Positions 37,813-48,062 are shown, counted from the first letter of the stretch. The stretch is DNA of 64,000 nt from Advenella mandrilli (GCF_016595155.1 NZ_JAENGP010000007.1:1-64000); one strand, 5' to 3'. Made by a program: numbers and translations. Notes: generated by a model not told the origin, from the letters alone.

Positions 37813-40800
37813 CTATTTTTTGGTTTCTATTATTTCCAGCGGTGTTTCAGCAATTTTAGGTGCTGCTTTACGGGCGCGCCCAAGTGGTTTGGCTGGAACG
37901 GGGGGCTGGCTGCTTGGTGGCAGATCAGATTTGGTTTCAACCCATTGTAAACCGACATTTGAAACGATTTGCTCAAGTGAGGCAGCCGCGCTTGCGGTGC
38001 TTTCCTGAGGCTGGCTGCTGTTAACAGGGGTTTGGGCCTGGGTTGCCGTCGTGCTGGTATCGGCAGCCGCTGTTACGGTTTCCTGTTGTGCAGGCGCTTC
38101 AGTTACAGGGCTGGATACATTTCCTGCGCCAGTTTGGACTGGTGTAATGTCCTGTTCTGGTGTTTGGGCCAGCTCAGCCGCAGCGGGTGTTGCAATCGCT
38201 GTTTCTGCCGTTTCTGGTATGACAGCGGTTTCGACATTGGCTGTGACCACTTCTGCCGGAGTTTCAGCGGGTGCTACGACTTCAGTGGAAGCTGATGCTG
38301 CACTAACACTAATAGCGGGTGTGGCTTGTTCGGCAATAATCGCCGGTTCTGCTGGTGTTGCAACCGGGGTGCTGGCCTGGACAACGGTTTCAGCCGGTTT
38401 GGCAGCGGCAACCGTTTCAGGGCCTGTGTCAGCGGTGACAATAACGGGCACAGGGGTTTCTGCCGTGTTATTCGCTTCGCTTGCCAGTAAAACCTCATTG
38501 GGCACAAAAGCAGCGGGTGCTGATGTGTTTTCTGTGGTTCCCTGTTCGTCGGTTGGACGACGGGTACGACGGCTGCGACGGCGTGGGCGACGGCGTTTGT
38601 TTGGATCAATGGCTTCACCGGTTTCCTCGTCGAATACTGCTGTGCCTTCTGCCTGATCTTCATTGTCAGCGTCTTCGGCGTCTTCAGTGGCGGGGTGGGC
38701 TGCCATTGTAGCGACCACAGTGGTTGCCGCAGTTTTGACGCTTGTGCTGACGGTTTCCTGGATAGCATCCGCGTCGGGTTTTACCCGGGCAGGACGCTGC
38801 TTGGCAGGCGTTTCGGCAGCTGTGCTTTCTGAATTGTCGCTATCCTGGGGCAGGGTTTGATCAACGGCTTCAGTATTGCTGTCACGACGGCTGTTACTGC
38901 GTGAACGACTGCGTCGGCTGCGTGAACGTGAGCTGGTTTCTTCGGTAGACTGGCCGGCATCGGTGTTGGTAACGGTTTCTGCCGGTGTGGCCTTAGCGTC
39001 ACGTTCTTTGTTGCGACTGTCCTGGGCGCGGGGTTTGGCCGTACGTGGCGTGCGGCGTTTTTCCTCTTCCGTTTCAGTGCCTTCGGCGCGTTTTTCAGGG
39101 GTACGGCGGTTGCGGTTGGTATTGCGCTCATTGCGCTGGCCGGTTCTGCCACGATTGGCCTGGCGGGGCTTCTCTTCTTTTTGCGGCTCGGCTTCAGGGG
39201 TGGCGGCTTTATCACCGGCAAACCAGCTAAGCAGGCGCTTGAACAAACCCGGCTGGGCGGTGTTTAAGGGCTCTGTTTTGGGGGCAGGAATCACGGGTGC
39301 GGGCTGGTCACGGGAAATGCCTTTGACCAGGGCTTCAGGGCGTTCGTTATGAACGGCTTTTTCGGTGCTGGACTCCCAGGTTACCGTGGTGCTGGGCTGT
39401 TCGATCAGGTCTATGCTGGTTTTGGGCTCATCAAGACGGTTGTCATCGTAACGAATGCGTTCGATATGATGATGAGGAGTTTCCAAGTGTTTGTTTGGAA
39501 TAAGCACCACATTGATTTTAAGGCGGGACTCCATTTTGACAATGTCGGACCGCTTTTCATTCATTAGGTAAGTGGCCACTTCTACGGGCAACTGTACATG
39601 CAGGGCCGCTGTGTTGTCTTTCATGGCCTCTTCCTGCAACAGGCGCAGAATGTTCAGGGCGCTGGATTCCACATCACGGATAACACCCGTGCCGTTACAG
39701 CGCGGGCAGGTAATATGAGAGCCTTCATTAAGAGACGGGCGCAGGCGCTGGCGTGACAGTTCCATGAGGCCAAAACGCGAGATTTTGCCCATTTGGACAC
39801 GAGCACGGTCAAAGTGCAGGGCGTCACGCAGTTTCTGTTCAATCGCGCGCTGGTTCTTGCTGTCTTCCATATCGATGAAGTCGATAACAATCAAGCCCCC
39901 CAAGTCACGCAGGCGCAGTTGGCGGGCCGCTTCTTCGGCCGCTTCAAGGTTGGTGCGCAGGGCGGTTTCTTCAATGTCGGTGCCACGGGTGGAGCGGGCG
40001 GAGTTGACGTCGATGGCAACCAGGGCTTCGGTGTGATCAATAACAATCGCACCGCCTGAAGGGAGTTGAACCGTACGGGAATAGGCGGTTTCAATCTGGT
40101 GTTCGATCTGGAAGCGGGAGAACAGGGGGATATCGTCATGGTAGCGCTTGACGCGACTGACGTTATCGGGCATGACGTCTTTCATGAAGGCGACAGCCTG
40201 TTCGGTAATGGTATCGGTGTCTATGAGGATTTCGCTGATATCGGGAGAGAAATAGTCACGAATAGCGCGAATCACCAGGCTGGATTCCTGATAGATAAGT
40301 ACCGGTGCGGGATATTCTTTGGCAGCCGAATCAATGGCATTCCAGAGTTGCAGCAGGTATTTCAGGTCCCATTCCAGCTCGGGAACCGAGCGGCCGATGC
40401 CTGCCGTGCGGGCGATCATGCTCATGCCGGCGGGCAAGTTAAGCTGGTCCATGGCTTCACGCAGTTCCTGGCGCTCCTCACCTTCGATGCGGCGTGAAAC
40501 ACCGCCGCCACGCGGGTTGTTGGGCATTAAAACCAGATAACGGCCAGCCAGTGAAATAAAGGTGGTCAGGGCTGCGCCTTTGTTGCCACGTTCTTCTTTT
40601 TCAACCTGGATGATGAGTTCCTGGCCTTCGCTTAAGGCATCCTGAATGCGGGCACCCCGGACATCGACCCCTTCCTTGAAGTAGCTGCGGGCCACTTCCT
40701 TGAAAGGCAGGAAGCCGTGACGGTCATGGCCATAGTTGACAAAGCAGGCTTCAAGCCCGGGTTCGATCCGGGTGATGACGGCTTTGTAAATACTGCCTTT

Positions 40801-40911
40801 GCGTTGTTCCCGGCCGGCTGTTTCGATGTCGATGTCGATGAGTTTTTGCCCATCTACAATCGCGACGCGTAGTTCTTCTTGGTGCGTCGCATTAAATAAC
40901 ATGCGTTTCAT
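37813..40911 (-). CDS. rne: Ribonuclease E
   Basis: 1032-aa endoribonuclease, core of the RNA degradosome, which processes rRNA/tRNA and initiates mRNA decay. The catalytic half (about residues 1-510) has an S1 domain from residue 36, the metal-site aspartates in AIDVNSARS (Asp301) and LIVIDFIDM (Asp344), and the zinc-link CPRCNGTG (Cys402, Cys405). The C-terminal half is low in complexity. It has an Arg-rich stretch (about 600-690) likely to bind RNA, a second Arg cluster ([12 protein letters not shown]), then a long region rich in Ala, Thr, Val, Glu and Pro that is probably disordered. Degradosome partner sites cannot be assigned. It is divergent from rluC, as in E. coli. Confidence 0.95.
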   Translation of the reverse strand: MKRMLFNATHQEELRVAIVDGQKLIDIDIETAGREQRKGSIYKAVITRIEPGLEACFVNYGHDRHGFLPFKEVARSYFKEGVDVRGARIQDALSEGQELIIQVEKEERGNKGAALTTFISLAGRYLVLMPNNPRGGGVSRRIEGEERQELREAMDQLNLPAGMSMIARTAGIGRSVPELEWDLKYLLQLWNAIDSAAKEYPAPVLIYQESSLVIRAIRDYFSPDISEILIDTDTITEQAVAFMKDVMPDNVSRVKRYHDDIPLFSRFQIEHQIETAYSRTVQLPSGGAIVIDHTEALVAIDVNSARSTRGTDIEETALRTNLEAAEEAARQLRLRDLGGLIVIDFIDMEDSKNQRAIEQKLRDALHFDRARVQMGKISRFGLMELSRQRLRPSLNEGSHITCPRCNGTGVIRDVESSALNILRLLQEEAMKDNTAALHVQLPVEVATYLMNEKRSDIVKMESRLKINVVLIPNKHLETPHHHIERIRYDDNRLDEPKTSIDLIEQPSTTVTWESSTEKAVHNERPEALVKGISRDQPAPVIPAPKTEPLNTAQPGLFKRLLSWFAGDKAATPEAEPQKEEKPRQANRGRTGQRNERNTNRNRRTPEKRAEGTETEEEKRRTPRTAKPRAQDSRNKERDAKATPAETVTNTDAGQSTEETSSRSRSRRSRSRSNSRRDSNTEAVDQTLPQDSDNSESTAAETPAKQRPARVKPDADAIQETVSTSVKTAATTVVATMAAHPATEDAEDADNEDQAEGTAVFDEETGEAIDPNKRRRPRRRSRRTRRPTDEQGTTENTSAPAAFVPNEVLLASEANNTAETPVPVIVTADTGPETVAAAKPAETVVQASTPVATPAEPAIIAEQATPAISVSAASASTEVVAPAETPAEVVTANVETAVIPETAETAIATPAAAELAQTPEQDITPVQTGAGNVSSPVTEAPAQQETVTAAADTSTTATQAQTPVNSSQPQESTASAAASLEQIVSNVGLQWVETKSDLPPSSQPPVPAKPLGRARKAAPKIAETPLEIIETKK

Positions 40912-41447
40912 TTTAAGGTATTCTCCGTTTAACTAATGCAACGGACATCGTATGCATTAACCACAGAGTTACTTGAGTGCGAATGAAAGGGCAAAATGAA
41001 CGCGCGCGGGTACTCCGCGCATGTATACGCTTGTTTGACGGGGGTGGTCCCTTGATTGGAAACAGGATAGGACCCAGTCTGCAGATAATTGATATTTATT
41101 GGTAAATTCAATTTTTATAAACTTCTGTGTATATGCCAGACGGCGGATAGACAATGCCAGTCTGGAATAAAAATTAGGCGTTTTTTATTCATTCATTCGT
41201 ACAGCAAACGGACTAAGAGGCATTTTTGTGGGCAGATGATTTTCCTGCCGCATTAATAACAAAACAGTAAGCGTTGCCCGTTTGGTGACCAGTAACCCTG
41301 AAGCGGGTGAGAAATACAGGCACGGCTGTTTGATAGTAGCAGTACAATGTAATTTTTAACGATTTGGCGGAAACAGCTTTTTTTAGCTTCTCTACGCCCA
41401 ATCTTCCCACACCATTCTTCATATGGTGATGGAATTATAGAGCTCTT
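40912..41447. promoter_or_regulatory. rne / rluC divergent spacer with probable long rne leader
   Basis: 536 bases without a supported gene. In E. coli the rne mRNA has a long 5' leader with hairpins used for autoregulation, and the same gene pair is divergent. Visible here are a GCGCGG/CCGCGC hairpin (41004-41020) and the inverted repeat CCAGAC/GTCTGG (about 41134-41159). Short minus-strand reading frames in this stretch have no protein-like features. A leader role is inferred by analogy. Confidence 0.4.
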
Positions 41448-42407
41448 TTGTGTATGTGGAAACAAACTTCTGATAATAATTCATCTTTTTCTGTAAGAGT
41501 GGTCACGATTGACGTCGAAGCGGCTGATCAGCGTATCGATAATTTCCTGATCCGGGTGTGCAAAGGAGTGCCCAAAAGTCATCTTTATAAGGCAATCCGC
41601 AGTGGGCAGGTACGGGTTAATAAAGGACGTATCCAGGCCGAGTATCGTTTGCAAACGGGAGATCAGGTGCGTATTCCGCCGTTGCGTACGGCCGAACCCG
41701 AGGTTCCTCGCAAAGTGCCGGGTGCCGAGTTTCCGGTGGTTTATGAAGATGACGCCCTGCTGGTTATTGACAAGCCTGCCGGTGTGGCCGTGCATGGGGG
41801 GAGTGGAGTATCATTCGGGGTGATCGAACAATTGCGTGCGGCCCGGCCCGACGCCCGCTTCCTGGAGCTGGCGCACCGCCTGGACAAGGAAACCTCGGGT
41901 TTGCTCATGATTGCCAAAAAACGCTCGGCCCTGGTGGCCCTGCATGAAACCATGCGCGAAGCGCGGGGGCGCAAGCAATATCTGGCCCTGGTATGCGGAG
42001 ACTGGGTTAATGACCGGCAGCATGTCAAATTGCCGCTAACCAAATACCTCACCCCGGGCGGAGAGCGTCGGGTCCGGGTTGATAAGGAAGGGCGTTTTGC
42101 CCATACTATCGTGACTGGTGTGCAACGGTTCGGGAAATATACGCTGGTGGGCGCTGAATTGCGAACCGGTCGGACCCATCAAATCCGGGTGCATCTGGCG
42201 GCCAGCGGTTTTCCAATTGTTGGTGATGAAAAATACGGCAAGGACGATGTCCGGGATTATTTTTCCCGGCAGGGTTTCAAACGTATGTTTTTACATGCGC
42301 ATCGGCTTCAGGTACCGCACCCCATTAGTGGGGAGACCATAGAGTTTGAAGCCCCGTTGCCGGCGGCCTGTCTGCAAATCCTGAAAAAACTGGAACAACA
42401 AATTTAA
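41448..42407 (+). CDS. rluC: Ribosomal large subunit pseudouridine synthase C
   Basis: 319-aa enzyme making pseudouridines in 23S rRNA (positions 955, 2504 and 2580 in E. coli). An N-terminal S4 domain (QRIDNFLIRVCKGVPKSHLY) is followed by the RluA-family catalytic motif ELAHRLDKETSGLLMIAK with the active-site Asp. RTGRTHQIRVHLA and PIVGDEKYG come further on. The start may be 41448 or the ATG at 41454. A HAD phosphatase gene follows 23 bases later. Confidence 0.93.
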   Translation: MCMWKQTSDNNSSFSVRVVTIDVEAADQRIDNFLIRVCKGVPKSHLYKAIRSGQVRVNKGRIQAEYRLQTGDQVRIPPLRTAEPEVPRKVPGAEFPVVYEDDALLVIDKPAGVAVHGGSGVSFGVIEQLRAARPDARFLELAHRLDKETSGLLMIAKKRSALVALHETMREARGRKQYLALVCGDWVNDRQHVKLPLTKYLTPGGERRVRVDKEGRFAHTIVTGVQRFGKYTLVGAELRTGRTHQIRVHLAASGFPIVGDEKYGKDDVRDYFSRQGFKRMFLHAHRLQVPHPISGETIEFEAPLPAACLQILKKLEQQI

Positions 42408-42430
42408 TATTTATAGGTTGGAAATATATT

Positions 42431-43108
42431 ATGCGGTATTCATTGGTTGTATTTGACTGGGATGGGACGGTGATTGATTCCACCCAGTCTATTGTGCAGG
42501 CCATACAGTCGGCCTGCAGGGATCTGGGGCTCGAGGTTCCCCCTGCGGCGCAGGCCAGATGGGTAATTGGCCTGTCGCTGGAAAGCGCCCTGTATAAAGT
42601 GGTGCCAACCTTAACGGCCGAGCTTTTGCCCGAATTTATTCGTCGCTACAAATTCCATTATTTTACCCGTGACCCCGATTTATGTCTTTTTGAGGGTATT
42701 ACCACGCTTTTCGACGAGCTGCGCGACAATGGGGTTACGTTGGCCGTGGCGACCGGCAAAAGCAGGGTGGGGCTTGACAGGGTACTAGAGCAGAAGAAAC
42801 TGGGGCATTATTTTGCCGCCACCCGTACGGCTGATGAAACCTTTAGCAAGCCGCACCCGCAAATGCTTAATGAGCTTATGGAAACCCTGGTGGTTCCTGC
42901 CGAAGAAACCGTCATGATTGGTGATACCTCGCATGATATCCTGATGGCGCATAATGCCGGTGTTGAAAGCATTGCGGTTACTTACGGTGCGCATAGCCTG
43001 CGTGAGCTTAATGAAAGCAGGCCTACCCGCATTGTCGATGACGTGACCGGTCTTGCGGGCCTGTTGCAAATGCATTGTAAAAATAATGGAAGCCGGGCAC
43101 TTTCCTGA
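42431..43108 (+). CDS. HAD-superfamily hydrolase, phosphoglycolate phosphatase-like
   Basis: 225-aa HAD-IA phosphatase. The motifs are FDWDGTVIDS (nucleophile Asp), AVATGKSR (motif II), the Lys of FSKPHPQML, and MIGDTSHDILMA (motif IV). The cap domain is inserted after motif I. It resembles Gph/PGP enzymes, but the substrate cannot be read from the sequence. It sits between rluC and msrQ; association with rluC is common in Burkholderiales. Confidence 0.85.
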   Translation: MRYSLVVFDWDGTVIDSTQSIVQAIQSACRDLGLEVPPAAQARWVIGLSLESALYKVVPTLTAELLPEFIRRYKFHYFTRDPDLCLFEGITTLFDELRDNGVTLAVATGKSRVGLDRVLEQKKLGHYFAATRTADETFSKPHPQMLNELMETLVVPAEETVMIGDTSHDILMAHNAGVESIAVTYGAHSLRELNESRPTRIVDDVTGLAGLLQMHCKNNGSRALS

Positions 43109-43126
43109 GTCCGGCAAGGAAACAAG

Positions 43127-43789
43127 ATGAAAACCTGGAAAGCCGAAAGCATAGACCGGATTCAGCCCCTTATTTTTATTTTGGGGTTATTCCCGCTAGT
43201 TCGCTGGTTTTATCTGGATAGTATTGGCGGCATGACGGCAGAGCCCGCTGCATTTTTTGCCCGGTCCAGCGGGCAGTGGGCCCTGGCCATGTTGTGCCTG
43301 ACACTGGCTGTTACACCCATTCGGCAAATGCTGGGGCAGCCGGCCTTGTTGCGCTGGCGCAGAACGCTTGGCCTGTATGCGTTCTTTTATGCTTTTTTGC
43401 ACATGATTGCCTGGCTCTGGCTTGATCGCAAGCTCAGCTTTCCATTCATGCTCAAAGATCTGGCCGAGCGTCCGTATATTTTGCTGGGCATGTTGTCTTT
43501 TGCCATCCTGTGTGTGCTGGCGGCCACTTCGCGTCAAAAATCCATTCGCAAACTGGGGCGTAATTGGCAGCGTTTGCATCGTGCCGTGTATGTGGTGGGC
43601 ATACTGCTTATTATTCATTTCTGGAAAATGCTCCCGGAAGGGCAAAGCCTGGTGGCGCCTGTTGTATTTACGCTAGTCATGGCCTTTTTGCTGTTTTGGC
43701 GGGTGGTGAATGCGCTAATGGTGCGCCGTAAGGTGCAGGCAATTGTTGATTCAGTCGGTAATACGTCTGGCCCCGGCCGGCATTCCTGA
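43127..43789 (+). CDS. msrQ: Heme-binding membrane subunit MsrQ (YedZ)
   Basis: 220-aa inner-membrane b-type cytochrome with about six membrane segments. It delivers quinone-derived electrons to the periplasmic methionine sulfoxide reductase MsrP. Typical segments are GQWALAMLCLTLAVTPIRQM, RRTLGLYAFFYAFLHMIAW and RNWQRLHRAVYVVGILLIIHF, with the conserved histidines. msrP, normally the adjacent partner, is not in the neighbourhood. An amidase gene follows 34 bases later. Confidence 0.85.
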   Translation: MKTWKAESIDRIQPLIFILGLFPLVRWFYLDSIGGMTAEPAAFFARSSGQWALAMLCLTLAVTPIRQMLGQPALLRWRRTLGLYAFFYAFLHMIAWLWLDRKLSFPFMLKDLAERPYILLGMLSFAILCVLAATSRQKSIRKLGRNWQRLHRAVYVVGILLIIHFWKMLPEGQSLVAPVVFTLVMAFLLFWRVVNALMVRRKVQAIVDSVGNTSGPGRHS

Positions 43790-43823
43790 TAAAAAAGCGT
43801 ACTGGTATGGAAGGGAGTGGGTC

Positions 43824-44651
43824 ATGTTGCAGGCAGATTTATTTCGTTTGGCTGCCAGATGGCTGCGGGGTTTGTTGGGTGCATTTGGCCTGTTAATGCT
43901 GCTGGCCTGCTCCCGGCCGGAATACGCGGTCGATGAATCTTTTACCGCAACAGGGCAAGATAGTCGGGTGCGGTTTATTGTTTTGCACTATACCTCTGAA
44001 AATAATGCCGATTCATTACGGATTCTTACCCAAAACAGGGTCAGTGCCCACTATCTGCTAACGGCCGGAAAGACGCCTGTTTTGTATCGTCTGGTCGATG
44101 AAGATCGCAGGGCCTGGCACGCTGGCATCAGCCAATGGTATGGCTATAAAAATCTTAATGCCATGTCTATTGGTATCGAGGTGGTTAATCTGGGGCCATT
44201 GGATGCGCAAAAAACACAGTGGGATGTTTATTCGCCCGAGCAAATAGAATTGCTGGCGGCCTTGCTGCGCGACTTGGCGCAGCGTCATCAGGTCAAGGCA
44301 AGGCATATTGTGGGCCATAGCGATATTGCGCCGCAGCGTAAAATTGATCCCGGCCCCCTGTTTCCCTGGGAAGCATTGGCCAGACAGGGTATAGGACGCT
44401 GGTATGAAGAAAGCCGTGTCCGGCAATACGAGGCCCGCTTTGCGGCAGAAGGCTTGCCAAACTTGTTGTGGTTTCAGGAAAAACTGCGGCGCATTGGCTA
44501 TGAGGTGGAATTCGGGTCCGATGCACAAGCAGCAACCAGCCGGGTGTTGCGGGCGTTCCAGATGCATTACCGCCCGCAGCGTTACGATGGCCAGCCCGAT
44601 ATTCAAACGGCGGCGATCCTGATGGATTTGGCCGCGCAGGAAGACAGCTAG
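43824..44651 (+). CDS. Lipoprotein N-acetylmuramoyl-L-alanine amidase (AmiD-like)
   Basis: 275-aa predicted lipoprotein. The signal peptide ends in the lipobox LLMLLACS (Cys at about residue 31). The amidase_2 domain (about 50-190) has FIVLHYTSENN, HAGISQWYGYKNLNAMSIGIEV and HIVGHSDIAPQRKIDPGPLFPW, carrying the zinc-binding His residues. A C-terminal peptidoglycan-binding domain (about 205-270, PNLLWFQEKLRRIGYEVEF) follows. It would cleave the amide bond of peptidoglycan or anhydro-muropeptides from the outer membrane, like E. coli AmiD. The start at 43824 is chosen for the signal peptide and the GGGAG site; the frame is open 27 codons upstream. Confidence 0.87.
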   Translation: MLQADLFRLAARWLRGLLGAFGLLMLLACSRPEYAVDESFTATGQDSRVRFIVLHYTSENNADSLRILTQNRVSAHYLLTAGKTPVLYRLVDEDRRAWHAGISQWYGYKNLNAMSIGIEVVNLGPLDAQKTQWDVYSPEQIELLAALLRDLAQRHQVKARHIVGHSDIAPQRKIDPGPLFPWEALARQGIGRWYEESRVRQYEARFAAEGLPNLLWFQEKLRRIGYEVEFGSDAQAATSRVLRAFQMHYRPQRYDGQPDIQTAAILMDLAAQEDS

Positions 44652-44664
44652 CCGGCATAAACCC

Positions 44665-45375
44665 TTAACTGGCCAAAAACAGGAAAAGGGTGGGTTTTTT
44701 ATCCAGTTCGGGGGCGGAGCCGGCTTTCCATTGGGTAATGGTTTTGGTTTTGATCCATTCTTCTTGCGTGGTCACCGAACGTGCAATACATAAGCGGGTG
44801 TCGGGGCGCAGCGAGTTCAGTAAAGACTCAAACATGGCGGCATTACGGTAGGGGGTTTCTATAAATAGCTGGGTTTGTTGCAGTTTGACCGATTCGGCCT
44901 CCCAGGCTTTTAGTTGTTTGGCGCGTTCGGCGGGGTTGACTGGCGCGTAACCATGAAAGGTAAAGCGTTGTCCGTCCAGGCCACTGGCCATTAGTCCCAG
45001 TAAAATAGAAGAAGGCCCTACCCATGGGATGACGCGAATGTCCATTTTGTGGGCAGCCATGACAACCTTGGCACCAGGGTCGGCAACCGCGGGGCAGCCG
45101 GCTTCGGAAACCAGGCCAACTTCGGCGTCAGGGCCGGCATCAGTTAGCCATTGCCTGATTTCCCCGGCTGTTGTTTTTGCACCAAGGGTATGAATGGTAA
45201 TTTCCTGCAAGGGGCTTTGGGTGCCTACCAACTTCAGGAAAGCGCGGGCGGTTTTGGCATTTTCGGCGATATAACAGGTAAGTCGGGAGGCCAGTGCCTG
45301 GGTGTCGGCAGGTAGCCATGAGGAAGTGGGGGCTTCGCCCAAGCCAACGGGAATCAGGTGTAAGGTCTTAGTCAT
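44665..45375 (-). CDS. SAM-dependent methyltransferase, tetrapyrrole methylase/RsmI-like
   Basis: 236-aa protein of the TP-methylase fold related to RsmI, which methylates 16S rRNA C1402. It has LHLIPVGLGE, EVGLVSEAGCPAVADPGAKVV, PWVGPSSILLGLMASGL and FHGYAPVNPAERAKQL. It lacks some N-terminal RsmI hallmarks (GNLEDIT is replaced by GEAPTSSWLP), so it is an RsmI relative rather than RsmI itself. The start at 45375 overlaps maf by 8 bases, and the pair forms an operon on the minus strand. Confidence 0.82.
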   Translation of the reverse strand: MTKTLHLIPVGLGEAPTSSWLPADTQALASRLTCYIAENAKTARAFLKLVGTQSPLQEITIHTLGAKTTAGEIRQWLTDAGPDAEVGLVSEAGCPAVADPGAKVVMAAHKMDIRVIPWVGPSSILLGLMASGLDGQRFTFHGYAPVNPAERAKQLKAWEAESVKLQQTQLFIETPYRNAAMFESLLNSLRPDTRLCIARSVTTQEEWIKTKTITQWKAGSAPELDKKPTLFLFLAS

Positions 45376-45982
45376 GGTGCTGGTTTTCCTGGGCTGACAA
45401 GGTAGGGTTGATGCCAAATGAACGAAGCATCCGGGCCAGGGTAATTAAAGGCAGGCCAATAATAGCGGTGGGGTCCTCGCTTTCCATTTTGTCCATTAAT
45501 GTGATGCCCAGTCCTTCGGCTTTCGCGCTGCCAGCGGTGTCAAAGGGTTTTTCAATTTCAAGATAGTGTACAATTTCAGCATCGCTTAGTTCCCTGAAGT
45601 AACAGCGCGTAATAATATCGGCGGTTTCAGTTTTGCGGCCGTCGGTAACGGCCAGTGCGCTATGAAATTCTACGCAATGGCCCGACAATGCCTGCAGTTG
45701 TTTTTTTGCTGCCTCAAAGTTGCCGGGTTTGCCAATGGGGGTGCCATCAAGTGTGGCAACCTGGTCTGAGCCAATAATGACGCTATTCGGGTTGTTTTTC
45801 GCAATGGCCAGCGCTTTTTCAACCGAAAGGCGCAAGGCTAGCTGGGCTGGCGTTTCGCCTGGTTGCGGGGTTTCATCAATGTCCGGAGAAATCGTTTCAA
45901 ACGAGATGCAGAATCTTTCCAGCATTTCTTTTCTGTAGCGGGAAGATGACGCAAGAATAAGACGGGAAGCATGGTTTGCCAT
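45368..45982 (-). CDS. Maf family nucleotide pyrophosphatase (YceF-like)
   Basis: 204-aa house-cleaning enzyme. The N-terminus RLILASSSRYRKEML and the segments VIIGSDQVATLDG, GKPGNFEAAKKQL, AGSAKAEGLGITL and AIIGLPLITLARML match YceF, which hydrolyses 7-methyl-GTP in E. coli. As in E. coli, it is divergent from yceD-rpmF-plsX-fab. It overlaps the methyltransferase gene by 8 bases. Confidence 0.9.
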   Translation of the reverse strand: MANHASRLILASSSRYRKEMLERFCISFETISPDIDETPQPGETPAQLALRLSVEKALAIAKNNPNSVIIGSDQVATLDGTPIGKPGNFEAAKKQLQALSGHCVEFHSALAVTDGRKTETADIITRCYFRELSDAEIVHYLEIEKPFDTAGSAKAEGLGITLMDKMESEDPTAIIGLPLITLARMLRSFGINPTLSAQENQHHD

Positions 45983-46088
45983 TGTTTTAATTGACCAAAT
46001 GATAAATAACGGGTTATTATCCTACGTTTCCCGATATTTGTGCAAACCTTGAATCAAGCAATGCAGGAAATAAGGAACAGGCAGGGAC

Positions 46089-46706
46089 ATGATTAGCGAA
46101 AAAGGCCAAACTGATGGCTCGGCTGAAAAAAGCCAAGCTGAAAGCTCAGCGGAAAAAAGCCGGGCTGAAGGCCATGCAGGTTCAGGTAAGGGCCTTTTTA
46201 TTGATTCCCTTGATTTTGTGCGCCGGGCCGGTGAAGTACACGGCAAGACACCTTTAGGTGCCTTTTTACGGCTTACCCAAGATTTGCCTGAGCAATTAAC
46301 AGATGAAAGCGGTATGGTTGTCTGGTCACTGAAAGGTGAGCGAAGTGCACGTGGCAAACGTTTGTTGCATTTGCGTGTGCAGGCCAGTCCGCAGCTTGTC
46401 TGTCAGCGTTGTCTTGGATTGTTCAAGTTTGACGTAAATCATGAGTCAGAGCTGGAATTGGTTACTTCCGAAGCCGATCTGCACAGTGATTTATCTGAAT
46501 CGGGCGAAGTAGAGGAATCTCTTGACGAGAAAATTCTTGCTTCCCGGCACATGAGTGTGCTCGATTTGGTTGAAGACGATTTGATTTTAAGCCTACCCTA
46601 TGTGCCACGGCACGACAGCTGTCCCGCACAGGCAACGATGCCCGACGATGAGCTTGAAAAGCCTTCTTCGCCATTCGCGGTGCTGGAACAGTTTAAAAAG
46701 CGGTAA
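46089..46706 (+). CDS. yceD: YceD/DUF177 family protein (23S rRNA accumulation)
   Basis: 205-aa protein; E. coli YceD is needed for normal 23S rRNA accumulation. The family core begins near residue 36 (LFIDSLDFVRRAGEV) and includes a cysteine pair CQRC and the C-terminal DSCPA. The first 35 residues hold a duplicated low-complexity segment (SAEKSQAE, then SAEKSRAE) encoded by a near-exact 27-base tandem repeat at about 46117-46171. The start at 46089 is not certain because that region is not conserved. First gene of the yceD-rpmF-plsX-fab cluster. Confidence 0.87.
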   Translation: MISEKGQTDGSAEKSQAESSAEKSRAEGHAGSGKGLFIDSLDFVRRAGEVHGKTPLGAFLRLTQDLPEQLTDESGMVVWSLKGERSARGKRLLHLRVQASPQLVCQRCLGLFKFDVNHESELELVTSEADLHSDLSESGEVEESLDEKILASRHMSVLDLVEDDLILSLPYVPRHDSCPAQATMPDDELEKPSSPFAVLEQFKKR

Positions 46707-46771
46707 TTTTTATAGTTTATAGTTTTTAGTTTGTATTACTTATATTTAATACAACATTTTTTGGAGTCATC

Positions 46772-46954
46772 ATGGCTGTTCAACAAAACAAAAAGTCACC
46801 TTCAAGACGCGGTATGCGCCGTTCACACGATTCTTTAACTTCACCAGCTACTGCAATCGAATCAACCACAGGCGAATTGCACTTGCGTCACCATATCAGT
46901 CCTAACGGTATCTATCGTGGCCGTAAAGTTCTGAAAACAAAAAACGACGAATAA
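46772..46954 (+). CDS. rpmF: 50S ribosomal protein L32
   Basis: 60-aa basic ribosomal protein. It begins [20 protein letters not shown], the family N-terminus, and continues through [20 protein letters not shown] site precedes the ATG. It lies 65 bases after yceD and 58 before plsX, as in most proteobacteria. The four-cysteine zinc motif found in some L32 variants is absent, which is normal for this lineage. Confidence 0.96.
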   Translation: MAVQQNKKSPSRRGMRRSHDSLTSPATAIESTTGELHLRHHISPNGIYRGRKVLKTKNDE

Positions 46955-47012
46955 TCGGTTAAGTTGAGAATATGGCCGCGCCGTTGTTGGGCGTGGCCTG
47001 TTTATTACTATC

Positions 47013-48062
47013 GTGGTACGTATTGCTATAGATTGCATGGGCGGTGATGTCGGCCTGCCCGTGACTGTTCCTGCTGCTGTGCAAGTTGCACAGCGGTACG
47101 CTGACACGCATTTTCTGTTAACTGGCGTTCCTGAACAAATAGAACAGGCTCTCAGGCAAGCAAATCCGGGCGACCTCAGTCGTTTTGAAATTGTTCCCGC
47201 TTCTGAAGTGGTGGCAATGGATGATTCGGTTGAGGTCGCTTTGCGTCGTAAAAAAGATTCTTCCATGCGGGTTGGCGTTAACCTGGTTAAAGAGAAAAGG
47301 GCCGATGCACTTGTTTCTGCAGGTAATACCGGTGCTTTAATGGCTATTTCACGTTATGTGTTAAAAACCATGGAAGGCATAGACCGGCCAGCCATTGCCA
47401 CTGCCATACCTAACCAGAAAGGTGGCGCAACCACCATGCTGGATCTGGGGGCCAATGTCGACTGTTCAGCCCAGCACCTGCTGGAATTTGCCATTATGGG
47501 TGTGGCGCTGTGCGAAGCCATTGACAATATCCAGAATCCAACCGTTGGCCTGCTTAATATTGGTGAAGAGTCTATCAAAGGCAATGAAGTTGTCAAAGAA
47601 GCTGCTGCCCTGCTGCAATGCAGTGGCCTGAATTTTTATGGCAACGTCGAAGGTGATGATATTTTCAAAGGCACCAGTAATATTGTGGTGTGCGACGGTT
47701 TTGTGGGTAATGTGGTGCTTAAGTCGGTCGAAGGCCTGGCAAAAATGATTGCGACCATGTTAAAGCAGGAATTTACCCGAAATTATCTTACAATGGCAGC
47801 AGGTTTGTTTGCCCGTCCGGTGCTTAACCGTTTCCGTCATCGCGTGGATAATCGCAATTATAATGGCGCTGCCTTGCTGGGCTTGCGTGGTATTGTGTTC
47901 AAAAGTCATGGTTCGGCCGATATTTTTGCCTATACCAAGGCCATTGAGCGGGCGCGTGGTGCAGTAGCCAGGGGTTTGCTTGAAAAAACCGCCACAGCGG
48001 TAACGCAGATCACTCAAAAAATAGACCGGAATAATGCTGAAAATACCACCGAACAGAAATAA
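47013..48062 (+). CDS. plsX: Phosphate acyltransferase PlsX
   Basis: 349-aa enzyme making acyl-phosphate from acyl-ACP in phospholipid synthesis. It begins [19 protein letters not shown] from a GTG start and contains [31 protein letters not shown] and [16 protein letters not shown]. It ends in a Lys/Thr-rich tail. It sits between rpmF and fabH, the usual place. Confidence 0.94.
   Translation: MVRIAIDCMGGDVGLPVTVPAAVQVAQRYADTHFLLTGVPEQIEQALRQANPGDLSRFEIVPASEVVAMDDSVEVALRRKKDSSMRVGVNLVKEKRADALVSAGNTGALMAISRYVLKTMEGIDRPAIATAIPNQKGGATTMLDLGANVDCSAQHLLEFAIMGVALCEAIDNIQNPTVGLLNIGEESIKGNEVVKEAAALLQCSGLNFYGNVEGDDIFKGTSNIVVCDGFVGNVVLKSVEGLAKMIATMLKQEFTRNYLTMAAGLFARPVLNRFRHRVDNRNYNGAALLGLRGIVFKSHGSADIFAYTKAIERARGAVARGLLEKTATAVTQITQKIDRNNAENTTEQK

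Noticed and set aside
38051-38656. 201-codon plus-strand reading frame rich in Ala, Ser, Thr and Val
   Set aside because: It lies antisense to the repetitive C-terminal half of rne; the frame is open only because of the biased composition there.
41213-41422. 69-codon minus-strand frame in the rne-rluC spacer
   Set aside because: No ribosome binding site, no recognisable motif and overlap with spacer hairpins.
44665-45375. Authentic RsmI
   Set aside because: Several N-terminal RsmI signatures are absent, so only a relationship to the family is claimed.
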